DNA from: an uncultured Acetatifactor sp.
GTDB lineage: Bacteria > Bacillota > Clostridia > Lachnospirales > Lachnospiraceae
Direction: 5' to 3'
NCBI GenBank assembly: GCA_910585015.1
Contig: CAJUCT010000008.1
Location: 1-64,000, forward strand
Length of the DNA: 64,000 nt
The notes beneath the pieces are model-generated. The model saw only the letters and a list, made by a program, of their open reading frames with translations, ran no database searches and was not told the origin of the DNA. The position numbers and the translations under genes were made by a program. Positions 15,851 to 25,351 of the stretch are shown here, piece by piece. Positions within the stretch are counted from its first letter, which is position 1. Every line of letters starts with the position of its first letter.

Positions 15851-17002
15851 TTAAATCTCCTTATAGGCCGGAATGAATACAGGGAATGTATCGTTGCCTT
15901 TCAACTCCTTGCCGGTGGAGATTGTCACTTCCTTGTCTGTGATTACATACTCCATCTCCACGTTGTTCATGATAGTGGTGTCCTGCATCAGGATACAGTT
16001 CTTTACCACGGATCCGCGTCCTACCTTGACGCCCCTGAAAAGTACACAGTTCTCGATCTCGCCTTCAATGACGCAGCCGTCAGCCACCATGGAGTTCTTC
16101 ACCCTGGACCTGCCGATGTAACGGGTGGGGTTGTCGTCGCGGACCCTGGTGTAGATGGGAGAGCGGTCAAAGAGGACGCTCAGATTCTCATCCTGGAGCA
16201 AACGCATATTTTCATTGAAATAGCTGTTCTTGTCGCTGATCCGCGCAGTGTAGCCGGTGTACTCATAGCCGCATACATTCAATTCTTTCAGTTGAGGAGC
16301 CAAAATATCACGTTCAAAATAGCTAAAGCCATGGGCGTAGGCGTTGGAGATATGTTCTATCAGCAGTTCTCTGTCAATCAGATAGATATTCATGGAGAAG
16401 TTCTGCGGCCCATGCTCCTTGGGGTTGGTCTTGATCTGGGTCACGCGGTGGTTTTCCGCATCCAACTCCAGGGTATAATATAGATCAGTGGTCAAGGTGG
16501 GCTGCAAATTCATGAAACCGTAGGGAATTTCTTCTCTCTTATATGCGATGGACACGTCCGCGCCGCTGGCCACATGGGCGTCGATCATGGCATTGAAGTC
16601 GAAATTGGCCACGATGTTGGCATCGGAGATTACCACATATTTTTCCCGCTGTACTTTCAGAAATTCCAGAATGCTGGCCAGGGCCTCCACTCGTCCGTTG
16701 TACACCTTGACAGTCTTCTCGGCGAAGGGGGGGACAATGTTTAAACCGCCGTTTTTGCGGGTCAGATCCCATTCGCGGCCGGAACCCAGGTGCCGCATCA
16801 GGGAACGGTAGTTTTTGCGCACGATCACTGAAATATTGTCAATGCCACAGTTCACCATGCTGGACAACAAGAAGTCGATCATGCGGTAACGGCTTGCAAA
16901 AGGAATGGAAGCCATCAGACGCTCGCTTACCAGCTCGGGAACCTGGTTGTCATAGCTGTTGGGAAAAATAATGCCCAGGGCATCCAGATTCGTATTTACC
17001 AT
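15851..17002 (-). CDS. glgD: Glucose-1-phosphate adenylyltransferase, GlgD subunit
   Basis: 383 residues. The N-terminal nucleotidyltransferase fold (LGIIFPNSYDNQVPELVSER, then SIPFASRYRMIDFLLSSM) lacks the GGxGxRL pyrophosphorylase loop seen in GlgC, the hallmark of the regulatory GlgD partner in Firmicutes. The C-terminal third is a left-handed beta-helix (hexapeptide repeats from about residue 290). GlgC/GlgD form the heteromer that makes ADP-glucose for glycogen. The start codon overlaps the glgC stop in ATGGTAA, so the two are translationally coupled. Confidence 0.95.
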   Translation of the reverse strand: MVNTNLDALGIIFPNSYDNQVPELVSERLMASIPFASRYRMIDFLLSSMVNCGIDNISVIVRKNYRSLMRHLGSGREWDLTRKNGGLNIVPPFAEKTVKVYNGRVEALASILEFLKVQREKYVVISDANIVANFDFNAMIDAHVASGADVSIAYKREEIPYGFMNLQPTLTTDLYYTLELDAENHRVTQIKTNPKEHGPQNFSMNIYLIDRELLIEHISNAYAHGFSYFERDILAPQLKELNVCGYEYTGYTARISDKNSYFNENMRLLQDENLSVLFDRSPIYTRVRDDNPTRYIGRSRVKNSMVADGCVIEGEIENCVLFRGVKVGRGSVVKNCILMQDTTIMNNVEMEYVITDKEVTISTGKELKGNDTFPVFIPAYKEI

Positions 17003-18204
17003 AGTGATTCACCATCCTTTACATCATTTTCTACCATGGCTTTGGGGCCTACCAGGGCTCTTGCGCCGATATGTACGCCGGGGCCCACAGTGGCTACGCC
17101 GTTCTCACCGTTTTCCGGCATGGCGCCAACCACGGCATTGACGCCAATCTCAGCGTTTTCCGCAACAATACAGTGTTTTACGGTGGCGCCGGCATGGATC
17201 ACGCTGCCGCCCATCACCACGGCGTCCTCCACGGTGGCGCCGGCTTCCACTTTGACGCCCGCAAAAAGTATGGAGTGTTTTACATGGCCGTTGATGCGGC
17301 AGCCGTCGGTAATCATGGAATTTTCCACTACGGCGTTTGCTCCCACCTTGTGCCCGGTCATGCCGCTGTTGCGGCTGTAAATCTTCCAGCTCTCGTCAAA
17401 GAGGTTGATGCCGGATGTCTCGGGATCCATGATCTCCATGTTGGCTTCCCACAGGGAGGAGATGGTTCCCACATCCTTCCAGTAGCCGTTAAAGTGGTAG
17501 GCATACATCTGCCGGCCGTCCCGCAGCAGATTGGGGATGATATTGTTGCCGAAGTCATTGGAGGAATTGGGGTCAGCCTCATCCTCGATCAGGTATTTCT
17601 CCAGCACGTCCCTGTTGAATATGTAGATGCCCATGGATGCCAGGTTGGACTTGGGATTCTTGGGTTTCTCCTGGAACTCCGTGATCTTGTCGTTCTCGTC
17701 GGCAACCATCAGGCCGAAGCGGGAAGCCTCATCCCAGGGCACTTCCATGACTGCCACGGAAAATTCGGCGCCTTTTTCCTTGTGGAACTGTAGGAAATCA
17801 TTGTAGTCCTGCTTACAGATCTGATCGCCGGAGAGGATGATCACATAATCCGGGTCATAGCGCTTGATAAAGGACAGGTTCTGGTAGATGGCGTTGGCTG
17901 TTCCTTTGTACCAGGCGGATCCCTGTGCCTGCTGATAGGGGGGGAGTACATGTACGCCGCCGTAGAGGCGGTCCAGATCCCAAGGCTGTCCATTACCAAT
18001 ATATTCATTCAGCACCAGGGGCTGGTACTGGGTCAGGATACCAACGGTGTCAATTCCTGAGTTGACGCAGTTAGATAAGGGGAAGTCAATAATTCGATAC
18101 TTTCCGCCAAAAGGAACTGCAGGTTTAGCCAGCTTCTGTGTCAGGGCATACAGCCTGGAGCCCTGTCCGCCAGCCAGAATCATTGCAATCATTTCTTTTG
18201 CCAT
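16996..18204 (-). CDS. glgC: Glucose-1-phosphate adenylyltransferase, catalytic subunit
   Basis: 402 residues. It carries the catalytic loop LAGGQGSRLYALTQKLAKP, the substrate loop FPLSNCVNSGIDTVGI and the C-terminal beta-helix. It converts glucose-1-phosphate and ATP to ADP-glucose, the committed step of bacterial glycogen synthesis. I choose MAKEMIAMIL as start because AAGGAG lies 6 bases upstream; the frame can be extended 14 codons without a ribosome binding site. It is the first gene of the glgCD operon and has a good promoter 60 bases upstream. Confidence 0.95.
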   Translation of the reverse strand: MAKEMIAMILAGGQGSRLYALTQKLAKPAVPFGGKYRIIDFPLSNCVNSGIDTVGILTQYQPLVLNEYIGNGQPWDLDRLYGGVHVLPPYQQAQGSAWYKGTANAIYQNLSFIKRYDPDYVIILSGDQICKQDYNDFLQFHKEKGAEFSVAVMEVPWDEASRFGLMVADENDKITEFQEKPKNPKSNLASMGIYIFNRDVLEKYLIEDEADPNSSNDFGNNIIPNLLRDGRQMYAYHFNGYWKDVGTISSLWEANMEIMDPETSGINLFDESWKIYSRNSGMTGHKVGANAVVENSMITDGCRINGHVKHSILFAGVKVEAGATVEDAVVMGGSVIHAGATVKHCIVAENAEIGVNAVVGAMPENGENGVATVGPGVHIGARALVGPKAMVENDVKDGESLW

Positions 18205-18261
18205 ACGGATTCTCCTTCTTTGATACTTTTTTGGTGTAATTTGCATATCACACTTTGTTAT

Positions 18262-18290
18262 ATATTAGCATTTCTGGACAATATAAACAA
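18262..18290 (-). promoter_or_regulatory. Promoter of glgCD
   Basis: On the minus strand TTGTTT (18290-18285), 17 bases, TAATAT (18267-18262). Confidence 0.5.
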
Positions 18291-18417
18291 GTACCTATTG
18301 CAAAAAACCGAAAGACTTTTTTCTAAGAAAAACTTAAGAATAATGTTGCATTTCGGTGGTTGAGGCGATTTGGTTTTTCTGCTATAGTAGAATATAGAAA
18401 ATTCTGAGGAGGGCATT

Positions 18418-19257
18418 ATGCACAAGAGGAGACGGGACGAACTGGTTCCTTATAATAAGACGAAGAGGGTCATCTACATGTACCGGCGGGGCAAAAGGCG
18501 CCCGGCCAGTATATGGATGGGCGGAATTTTGTTGGGACTGGGGCTTCTATGCTTGCTATACTGTCTCTTTATCTTTGTTTTTGTAAGCTTTGGCTCTTGG
18601 TTTTTCCTGACCTGGGGCGCAGGCGGCCTGGTACTGCTGGGGTGGGGACTTTTGCTGCTCGGCCAGAAGACTGAGAAAATGCCCGGATGGCTCAAGATCT
18701 GCTGGGGAGTGTTGGTGGGAGTGGGCCTGGCAGCTTTCGTGGTGGTAGAGAGTCTGATTTTTACGGAGTTTGGGGCCAAGGCCCGGCCGGGGGCGGATTA
18801 CTGTATCATCCTGGGGGCCCAGATGAAGGCCAACGGCCCCAGCAACACACTGCAGCGCCGTCTGGATCGCGCTCTGGTCTATCTGCGGGAAAATCCGGAG
18901 ACGCTGGCCATCGTATCCGGCTGTCAGGGCAGCAATGAGCCGGTCAGCGAGGCCAGAGGCATGTATGAATATCTGGTGGGGGCGGGTATTGACCCGGAAC
19001 GTATATTGCTGGAGGAGGCTTCCCACAATACCTGTGAGAACCTGGAATTCAGCGGAAGGCTGATAAACCGACAGGAAAACAGCGTGGTGGTGGTGACGAA
19101 TAACTTTCATATGTTCCGGGCGATGCGTCTGGCGGAGGGAGCGGGCTATAAACATGTGCAGGGCCTGGCGGCCAGCGCCTACCCCTGGACGCTGCCCAAC
19201 AATCTGCTGCGGGAGTTCATGGGTGTGGTGAAGGATTTTTTGGCAGGACATTTCTGA
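18418..19257 (+). CDS. YdcF family (DUF218) membrane protein
   Basis: 279 residues. Basic N-terminus, then three membrane spans (about 33-55, 62-82, 97-118), then a DUF218/YdcF domain with YCIILGAQMKANGPS, RRLDRAL, IVSGCQG and VVTNNFHMFRAMRLAE, the family signature. Members such as SanA and ElyC act in envelope maintenance or polysaccharide handling at the membrane; the chemistry is not established. GAGGAGGG precedes the ATG. It is divergent from glgC and followed by a DUF951 gene. Confidence 0.85.
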   Translation: MHKRRRDELVPYNKTKRVIYMYRRGKRRPASIWMGGILLGLGLLCLLYCLFIFVFVSFGSWFFLTWGAGGLVLLGWGLLLLGQKTEKMPGWLKICWGVLVGVGLAAFVVVESLIFTEFGAKARPGADYCIILGAQMKANGPSNTLQRRLDRALVYLRENPETLAIVSGCQGSNEPVSEARGMYEYLVGAGIDPERILLEEASHNTCENLEFSGRLINRQENSVVVVTNNFHMFRAMRLAEGAGYKHVQGLAASAYPWTLPNNLLREFMGVVKDFLAGHF

Positions 19258-19338
19258 TCGCCGGGGCTTTCGGGGATTGCTTCACCGGGAATGGCACCGG
19301 CAGGGAAATATGTGGAGTATATATAAGAGGTATGTATA

Positions 19339-19521
19339 ATGGACATTAATATAGGAGATATTTTGAAACTGAAAAAACAGCATCCCTGCGGCAGCAGGGA
19401 GTGGGAGGTACTCCGGGTGGGAGCGGATTTCCGGTTGAAATGCAAGGGCTGCGGCCACCAGATCATGATTGCCCGGCGTTTGCTGGAGAAAAATATCAGA
19501 GAGATTGTGCCGGCGGAATGA
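19339..19521 (+). CDS. DUF951 family protein
   Basis: 60 residues, the normal DUF951 size. The sequence MDINIGDILKLKKQHPCGS, then EWEVLRVGADFRLKCKGCGH and a basic tail, forms a small SH3-like barrel with one Cys in HPCG and a CKGC pair, possibly a metal knuckle. The family is widespread in Firmicutes, often near translation or DNA-replication genes, with unknown function. The RBS is weak (AGAGG 10 bases upstream). A degraded copy of its C-terminal half occurs at 20165. Confidence 0.85.
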   Translation: MDINIGDILKLKKQHPCGSREWEVLRVGADFRLKCKGCGHQIMIARRLLEKNIREIVPAE

Positions 19522-19536
19522 GTTTTGCTTGTCTAT

Positions 19537-19560
19537 GGACTTCGGGAAAATCCGGAGTTC
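19537..19560 (+). repeat. Hairpin repeat, copy 1 (after DUF951)
   Basis: GGACTTCGG, GAAAAT loop, CCGGAGTTC, then ATTTTAGAT. The same 30-base hairpin recurs at 20792 before the 742-residue lipoprotein gene, with one compensating change (GTTC to GTCC). It could terminate the DUF951 transcript weakly. Confidence 0.6.
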
Positions 19561-19747
19561 ATTTTAGATACATGGAGTATGTCTGTTTTGGGGCTCGTGG
19601 TGCTGGTGGTTCATCTCTTGTTATCGGCGTCTGCTTTTTTCCGTACATGAGCATTATGGCCGGGGTTCTTCTGCTATTGTCAATAATATGAAAAACAATA
19701 ATGGAAGGAGTCCGGGATTCAGAAATGTTTTGGTTTCCAGCATGTAG

Positions 19748-19924
19748 AATCCGGAGGATGGTTCGCACATATTTTATGTAAATGGGGCTTATCGTGGAGA
19801 TACGCCAATTGGGAAGATAATGGATGTTTTTTCCTGTATAGACGCAGCAGATATGTATTATGGGACGTTGGCAGAGCGGGTGAGTTTTTTGAAAAAGAGC
19901 AAGAAGGAAATCGTAAATATTTGA
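19748..19924 (+). pseudogene. PD-(D/E)XK nuclease-family transposase (Rpn-like) remnant
   Basis: Open fragment translating to IFYVNGAYRGDTPIGKIMDV followed by FSCIDAADMYYGTLAERV. This matches the well-known Y.NG.Y.GD.PIG.LM.DF.C..P.DMYY..LAERV block of Rpn/PD-(D/E)XK transposase-like nucleases. The N-terminal catalytic region and the C-terminus are missing and no start codon exists, so it is a relic of a mobile element. Confidence 0.65.
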
Positions 19925-19978
19925 GGACTTTCTCTTGTAGAAGTCAAACAGCCAAAGGCTGATAGAAGCGCATAGGCA

Positions 19979-20027
19979 GAGTTAATAAGCTGGGAATCAA
20001 AAATACAGGTTCCCGGCTTAGTAACTC
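19979..20027. repeat. Long imperfect hairpin
   Basis: GAGTTA pairs with TAACTC and, inside it, AAGCTGGGAA pairs with TTCCCGGCTT (one G-T wobble). It has no T-run directly after it. It may be an old terminator or the edge of a mobile-element scar in the 19522-20386 stretch, which otherwise contains only relics. Confidence 0.45.
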
Positions 20028-20164
20028 TATTCTAATTTTGTCGCCACAATATTGTTTTGGAGATACTTTCTTCACAAGATATACAAAGGGAAAATTCCCC
20101 TGTCTGAATTTTGATACGATTAATAATAGTAGTTGGATCATAATTACATCGACGAATCCTAGTG

Positions 20165-20263
20165 ACGAATTTCAGGCAAAAATGCAAGGACTGCGGGCAC
20201 CAGATTATGATTGCTAGGGGGTTGCTGGAGAAAAATATAAGAGAGAATGTTCTGGTAGAATGA
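20165..20263 (+). pseudogene. Degenerate duplicate of the DUF951 C-terminal half
   Basis: 32 codons translate to TNFRQKCKDCGHQIMIARGL followed by LEKNIREN and VLVE, nearly identical to the C-terminal half of DUF951 at 19339 (CKGCGHQIMIARRLLEKNIR). The N-terminal half and start are missing. The segmental duplication is directly visible and also explains the repeated downstream hairpin. Confidence 0.8.
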
Positions 20264-20386
20264 GTTTTGTAATATTGACAGGTATTGTATTGAGAGATAA
20301 AATATAAATATGGATTAGAAACATAATAACTATAGCCGCCGATACAACAAAAAAGAAGCATTACATAAAAAGGAGGTATTTTTATC

Positions 20387-20710
20387 ATGAAAAGTAAGAT
20401 GAAGATGCTACTGTTGTCGGCGTTTTTGTGTCTGGTGATAGGTTTACAGAGTGTGGAAATGGTGCAGGCGTCTGTATACTATGAGGCATGTCCATTTTGC
20501 GGTACCCGAGTGGTCAGGAGCCAGAAAACCAAAGTGTTGAATATGACTTATTTATACAAATGCACGGTACATGATGGCTGTGATATCTATGTGGTGACAT
20601 ACGGTTCCGTTCAAGTTACATCGTGTCAAACAGCCGGATGTGCCGGTTATGATAGAGAAGGTGATCTACTGAGTTCATGGACAAGTTCAGATGCACATGT
20701 TACTCAGTAA
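20387..20710 (+). CDS. Small secreted Cys-rich (zinc-ribbon-like) protein
   Basis: 107 residues. The signal peptide (MKSKMKMLLLSAFLCLVIGL, cleavage probably after MVQA) is followed by a mature domain with ACPFCGTRVV, YKCTVHDGCD and SCQTAGCAGYD, giving three Cys pairs that suggest a zinc ribbon or disulfide-bonded fold outside the cell. I do not recognise the family. AAGGAGG precedes the ATG. It lies 139 bases upstream of a 742-residue lipoprotein; a decayed relative occupies the mirror position before the paralogous lipoprotein gene on the other strand, so the two types of gene seem to travel together. Confidence 0.75.
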   Translation: MKSKMKMLLLSAFLCLVIGLQSVEMVQASVYYEACPFCGTRVVRSQKTKVLNMTYLYKCTVHDGCDIYVVTYGSVQVTSCQTAGCAGYDREGDLLSSWTSSDAHVTQ

Positions 20711-20791
20711 GAGGAGAGTGGATATAGCAGTATAAGTTGATCAAGAGGTGGCCCGTTTTTGGTGTTTCTGATTTGGGGAACATATTCCTGT

Positions 20792-20815
20792 GGACTTCGG
20801 GAAAATCCGGAGTCC
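20792..20815 (+). repeat. Hairpin repeat, copy 2
   Basis: GGACTTCGG, GAAAAT loop, CCGGAGTCC, then ATTTTAGAT. It is nearly identical to the hairpin at 19537. It sits between the small secreted gene and the lipoprotein gene and could attenuate read-through. Confidence 0.6.
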
Positions 20816-20849
20816 ATTTTAGATTTATGATGCGGGAGGAGCGCGAACT

Positions 20850-23078
20850 ATGAAGTATAAGACAAAACAAAGAATATATTGTATGTTTCTGTTGTTTTTG
20901 TCCCTGGTGATGTATTCTTGCGGATTACAGGAAACGGAGGAGTCCATTCCGTATCTTGAAGAAGATGCACTGGTGCCTGTGGCGCAATTTCAGGAGATGA
21001 GAATGCCTGTTCCGCTGAACAGATTTCGACATTATGCGTTCAATGAAGATTGGTTTTATGCGGCCAGTGCCAAGTATGACATGGAAAAACAGCGGAGTTG
21101 TTGGCATATTTACAGGGGCAGGGTGGCAAATGAATTTGAGGCGGAGGAATATATTGCAAGAGAGGGATATAACCTCCAGATCTTGTTGGTGGACAGGGAA
21201 GATAATTGCTATTTGTTTATGCGGGAGAAAAGCGGGAGTTTTTTTCTGGAAAAGTATGATGTGGACGGAGAATTGTTGTGGCATACAGAGTGTGCGGCAC
21301 CGCAGATATTGGATAAGGGGGAGCGTCTCACGGAAGGGATAGTCACGGGGGATGGCAGAGTGGTGCTCTATGACTATGGTGAGGGCGGCAGCGCCTTTGT
21401 GTTTGGGAGAGATGGCAGTCTTCAGGGAATTTCTACGCCGCAGTTAGATAGCTTGGAAGGTATTGCGGAGGGAAGGGAAGGCCGGGTATACGGATACTGC
21501 ATTAGCGGGGAAGAGCCGGTTTTTGTGAACATTGAGGATGAGGGGGCAAGATTCGTCTGTCCGATCATGCCTTTTCAGGCATATGGGGGATGTGAGGATG
21601 GAATCTATCTGTGTACTGGCGAGGGCTTGTGGAAGTATAGTCCGGAGACTGGGGAAACGGAGCGGCTGTGGCTGTGGGATGACGAGTATGTGCAGATAGA
21701 GCGCAGCGAGATAAGCCATATTTCCAGGGGAAAAGAGACTATTAACCTGACATGTCAGAGAACTGAGATTAAGAATCTGCAGAGTCTGCCATGGAAGGGA
21801 GGGACGCTGACATTTGTTTCTGTGGGGTTTGGGAATCGTCAGGATTATCCGGAAAAACAGGAGGTCACTATCAGTCGTTCATTTTATCAGAATTATGAGG
21901 AATACAGCGGCCACCGCATGGAGGAACTGGTGCGGCGGTATAACAGACAGAGCAGGAAATATAAAGTGGTAATACTTTTGCCGGATGAGGATATGAGCTA
22001 CGGGGATTCCCGGGATGAGTTTTTCGGAAAATTGGAGATGCAGCTTATGCGGGGAGAAGGTCCGGATCTGATCGAAGTGCAGGCGTTGAATGTGGACAAT
22101 TTGGCTGCAAAGGGTGCTATTGAAGATTTGACGCAATATTATGAATCAAGCGATGTGATAAGTTCGGGTGAAATTCTGGAGGCCGTCAGGGAGGCCGGCA
22201 GGGTGATGGGGAAAGATATGATGGTGATCCCAGCATTTTTCTTGGATACTATGCTTTCCGGAGAAAGGGTGGAGGCCGACGACTGGACGCCCCTGCGTTT
22301 TCTGGAAACGGTACAGGGGGACGCTAGCCTCATATTTCCAGCGCCAAGTCAAGAAGCGGCGCTTTGGTACTGTATGGGGGTAAGTCTTGGGGGACATTTC
22401 GTGGATTATGAGAAGCGGGAATGTTATTTTGACAGCGAGGAGTTTTACAGGGTGCTGGAGGGGTGCAACAACTGGGAGGCGGAACCGCCTGTAGTGGCAA
22501 ACGGCATAGAGGATTTGGAGGCACAGGCACAGTATTTTATGGAGCCGGAGTGGCTGTTTAAAACAGTAAACATATCCAGCATGGAGAATGTGATACGGCA
22601 TAACGAGGAGGGCGCTTTCTGGCTGGGATATCCCGGATGGAGCGGGGCGGAAACCCGGCTCCAAATAGGGGATGGGTTTGTTATGAACAGTGCGTCAAAG
22701 AATAAAGAGGGCGCATGGGATTTCCTGGAATTTTTGCTCTCTGAGGAATTACAGAACAGTATAGACTGGGGATTCCCGGTGAGACGAGACAGCTTTGAAG
22801 AGTATTTATCTTATTCTTATGTGAGGCAAGAGGACAATTCCGCAGAGTTTAGCTATGACTTGGAAAATGTCCAGCATCTCACGCAGGAGCATTTAGACCT
22901 GGTATGGGAGACGCTGGACCGTGCTGTGTATCGTCCCTTAGGTTTTTACATGAATGACAATCCCGTAAGGGTTATCCTGGAGGAAGAAACGGGAATGTAC
23001 TTTGCAGGGGATGCCACCCTGGAGGAGACCGTAAAAAAGATTCAGAGCAGGGTGACGCTGTATCTTAATGAATTATAG
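20850..23078 (+). CDS. Large lipoprotein with C-terminal solute-binding-like domain
   Basis: 742 residues. The N-terminal signal ends in a lipobox-like MYSCG, so it is probably lipid-anchored on the outer face. Residues about 40-330 have repeated short beta segments (for example CYLFMREKSGSFFLEKYD, GRVVLYDYGEG, EDGIYLCTGEGLWKY) resembling a beta-propeller. Residues about 340-742 resemble an ABC solute-binding protein of the sugar type (EELVRRYNRQSRKYKVVIL, GPDLIEV, NKEGAWDFLEFLLSEE). No ABC permease genes are nearby, so it may be a sensor or orphan binder. GGGAGGAG precedes the ATG. A 719-residue paralogue converges on it at 23133. Confidence 0.75.
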   Translation: MKYKTKQRIYCMFLLFLSLVMYSCGLQETEESIPYLEEDALVPVAQFQEMRMPVPLNRFRHYAFNEDWFYAASAKYDMEKQRSCWHIYRGRVANEFEAEEYIAREGYNLQILLVDREDNCYLFMREKSGSFFLEKYDVDGELLWHTECAAPQILDKGERLTEGIVTGDGRVVLYDYGEGGSAFVFGRDGSLQGISTPQLDSLEGIAEGREGRVYGYCISGEEPVFVNIEDEGARFVCPIMPFQAYGGCEDGIYLCTGEGLWKYSPETGETERLWLWDDEYVQIERSEISHISRGKETINLTCQRTEIKNLQSLPWKGGTLTFVSVGFGNRQDYPEKQEVTISRSFYQNYEEYSGHRMEELVRRYNRQSRKYKVVILLPDEDMSYGDSRDEFFGKLEMQLMRGEGPDLIEVQALNVDNLAAKGAIEDLTQYYESSDVISSGEILEAVREAGRVMGKDMMVIPAFFLDTMLSGERVEADDWTPLRFLETVQGDASLIFPAPSQEAALWYCMGVSLGGHFVDYEKRECYFDSEEFYRVLEGCNNWEAEPPVVANGIEDLEAQAQYFMEPEWLFKTVNISSMENVIRHNEEGAFWLGYPGWSGAETRLQIGDGFVMNSASKNKEGAWDFLEFLLSEELQNSIDWGFPVRRDSFEEYLSYSYVRQEDNSAEFSYDLENVQHLTQEHLDLVWETLDRAVYRPLGFYMNDNPVRVILEEETGMYFAGDATLEETVKKIQSRVTLYLNEL

Positions 23079-23158
23079 ATCGCATTGTGTCCCACAATCA
23101 AAGCATAAATACGCGTAAATACAAAGGCAAACTTACTCATTTAAATACAGCGTCACCC
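23050..23158. repeat. Inverted repeat made by the converging 3' ends of two paralogues
   Basis: GGGTGACGCTGTAT (23050-23063) and ATACAGCGTCACCC (23145-23158) are perfect complements. Both encode the shared C-terminal VTLYLNE of the two lipoproteins, so the dyad is a by-product of the inverted paralogues, though it could also work as a shared terminator. Confidence 0.8.
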
Positions 23159-25292
23159 GATTATCAATTTTGCGTATGGTCTCTTCGAGAGTTGCGTCTC
23201 CTGTGAAATACATAGCCGCCTCCTCATATATTATATCTGTTATGGGACTGGACGTTATTCGGATATTGGAGTGTGTTACCATATATCTCAGATTATCAAA
23301 ATCTTCCTCCGTAGGTGCATAACTGTTTGAGGAGAAGTTAAATTCTGCAGACATCTTATTGTCCTGCTCTTTGCTGGGATAAGAGGTTCGCAAATAATTT
23401 TCAAAGCTCTCCTTCCTCACGGGAAATGCCCAATCAATTTGATTTTGGCAATCCTCCGATAAGATATATTCCAGAAAGTCCCAGGCGCCGTCCTTGTTCT
23501 CGGATTTCTGATTCATGGCAAAGATGTTGGTGGGAGTCATCTGATATATGGCTCCTTCCCAGCTTGGATATCCTACCCAGTAGCAGCCCATGGTTTTCAG
23601 ATTTTGGCAAAGCCACAGATACTCGGCCATATTGTTTATGGTATAGTCGTACAAAAATGCGGGTGATTCATTGCTGTTAACGGTGAGGGATTCCGGATAG
23701 TGGGCTTCCTTCCCTGCCTCGGCGCAATTTTCCAGTATCCAGCGGAATTCTGGGCAGTCAAAATGGCTTGTTTTTTCCTCGTAATCCACATAACGCTCAT
23801 ACTCGCTAAAACGTACCATCATGCAATGGTGGAGCAGCCCTGTGTTTGATGTGCCAAAATACCACAACTCCTCCTGCTGCTTTGCCAGCTGAATAAGTTT
23901 TTCAGGCGTCCACTCCTTTGCCGTAATGGGCGATTCACATGCCTGTGCGGTCAGATTGAAGGAAGGGATCACTAACACGTTTTTCTCTCTGGGCTGCATA
24001 CCATCCCAGACAACATCCAAAATGGATTCTCCGGTGACTTTCTGACTTGCATTATAGTAATCTGACAAATCGCAGAAGGTTCCCTTGTCTGCCAGGCTCC
24101 GCACATAGATTCCGCCAACTTCGATTATATCTGGGCCATTTCCCCGGAGCAACTGTAACTCAAACTCATTAAGTCTCTCTGTCACATCCTCCTGCTCATT
24201 TCCGTAGGGAACAAGCTCAATGCGGTACCTTTTGCTCTGCCTGTTGTACAGGTTCACAAGCATTTCCAGATGCTGGTCCGTGCCTACATATCCCAGGGTG
24301 ACAGTCTCCTTTTGGCCATATTCACGGCGATTTTCATCTTTGACGGATACCATGGTGAGCTTGGTTGATCCATACGCCAGGAGTGTTCCGGGAACAGGGC
24401 ACAGAAGATACCATTCCTCGTCACCGCAAAAGATGTCACACAGGCGCCGGTAGTCCACATTCATATATTCATCATTCCATCTCCACTTGATCTCTACATG
24501 CCCAGTTTCAGGGTCATAGCTCCACAATCCTTCGGCTGTACTCAGATAAATGCCTTCATCATGTCCGCTATATACACCCAGCGGCCTGAAGGGAAAGACA
24601 TAGCGCTTTGAGGGAACTTCCATGTTTTCCAAAACGGGCTCGCCCTCGCCGGTGATGCAATAGCTGTAGACCTGACCGTTTTTTCCCGCCGCAATGCCAT
24701 CCAGGCGTTCCAGTTCACAGGCGTCCATATGTAACATATTTCCGTTTTCATCAAACAATATCACAAGACTGGCCGAGCCATGGGTATAGAGGGCCAGTCT
24801 GCCATCTGTAGTGACTATGCCTCCTTCTATAGATAACTCGCTGACGGAATTATTGCGGCCTATGTCCTTCCAAAGTGAGACATCCTGATCTGCGCGCCAC
24901 AGCAGATTTCCAAGCTCATCATATTTCTCCAGGGAAACACAGCCTTTTTCCTTCCATAACACAAAGCAATGGCTTTCCCTGTCCACTGCCAACGCCAGGC
25001 AAATAGCATTTTCCTTGGATAGAAAGACTTCCCCTTCGTAATCACTGTTGATCTCGCCTCGTAGAATCTGGTATGTCCCGCTTTTGGTTCTCGATATGTA
25101 GAACCATTTTCCGTCTGTAACATAATGCTCCAAAGCCTCCAACTGAATGGGGAGTTTCATCTGTTGAAAACTTGCTACTGCGACCTGGTCAGTTTCCGGC
25201 CAGGTTTCGATCTCTGCTGTTTCTCTCTGCTTTTTGCAGGCGGACAATCCTAATACTGTCAGAAGAAAAATAATAAGAAATATTTTTTTCAT
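23133..25292 (-). CDS. Large lipoprotein with C-terminal solute-binding-like domain, paralogue
   Basis: 719 residues with a clean lipobox (LSAC at residues 16-19). Architecture and many blocks match the protein at 20850: the N-terminal VASFQQMKLPIQLEALEHYV, beta segments such as DEGIYLSTAEGLWSYDPETG, then NLYNRQSKRYRIELVPYGNE, GPDIIEVGG, NKDGAWDFLEYILSED and the terminal GDATLEETIRKIDNRVTLYL. It is probably surface-bound and ligand-binding; no transporter genes adjoin. AGGTGC is a weak ribosome site. Upstream on the same strand are a hairpin and the broken small secreted gene, mirroring the plus-strand cassette. Confidence 0.75.
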   Translation of the reverse strand: MKKIFLIIFLLTVLGLSACKKQRETAEIETWPETDQVAVASFQQMKLPIQLEALEHYVTDGKWFYISRTKSGTYQILRGEINSDYEGEVFLSKENAICLALAVDRESHCFVLWKEKGCVSLEKYDELGNLLWRADQDVSLWKDIGRNNSVSELSIEGGIVTTDGRLALYTHGSASLVILFDENGNMLHMDACELERLDGIAAGKNGQVYSYCITGEGEPVLENMEVPSKRYVFPFRPLGVYSGHDEGIYLSTAEGLWSYDPETGHVEIKWRWNDEYMNVDYRRLCDIFCGDEEWYLLCPVPGTLLAYGSTKLTMVSVKDENRREYGQKETVTLGYVGTDQHLEMLVNLYNRQSKRYRIELVPYGNEQEDVTERLNEFELQLLRGNGPDIIEVGGIYVRSLADKGTFCDLSDYYNASQKVTGESILDVVWDGMQPREKNVLVIPSFNLTAQACESPITAKEWTPEKLIQLAKQQEELWYFGTSNTGLLHHCMMVRFSEYERYVDYEEKTSHFDCPEFRWILENCAEAGKEAHYPESLTVNSNESPAFLYDYTINNMAEYLWLCQNLKTMGCYWVGYPSWEGAIYQMTPTNIFAMNQKSENKDGAWDFLEYILSEDCQNQIDWAFPVRKESFENYLRTSYPSKEQDNKMSAEFNFSSNSYAPTEEDFDNLRYMVTHSNIRITSSPITDIIYEEAAMYFTGDATLEETIRKIDNRVTLYLNE

Positions 25293-25351
25293 TAATGCAC
25301 CTCTTAATCTAACACGGTATTAATTCTGTGTGCTATGGAGTGAGAATAACT

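Noticed and set aside
19401..19691. 96-residue frame overlapping DUF951 and its downstream region
   Set aside because: It starts inside DUF951 in another frame and has no ribosome site; the hydrophobic tail has no family likeness.
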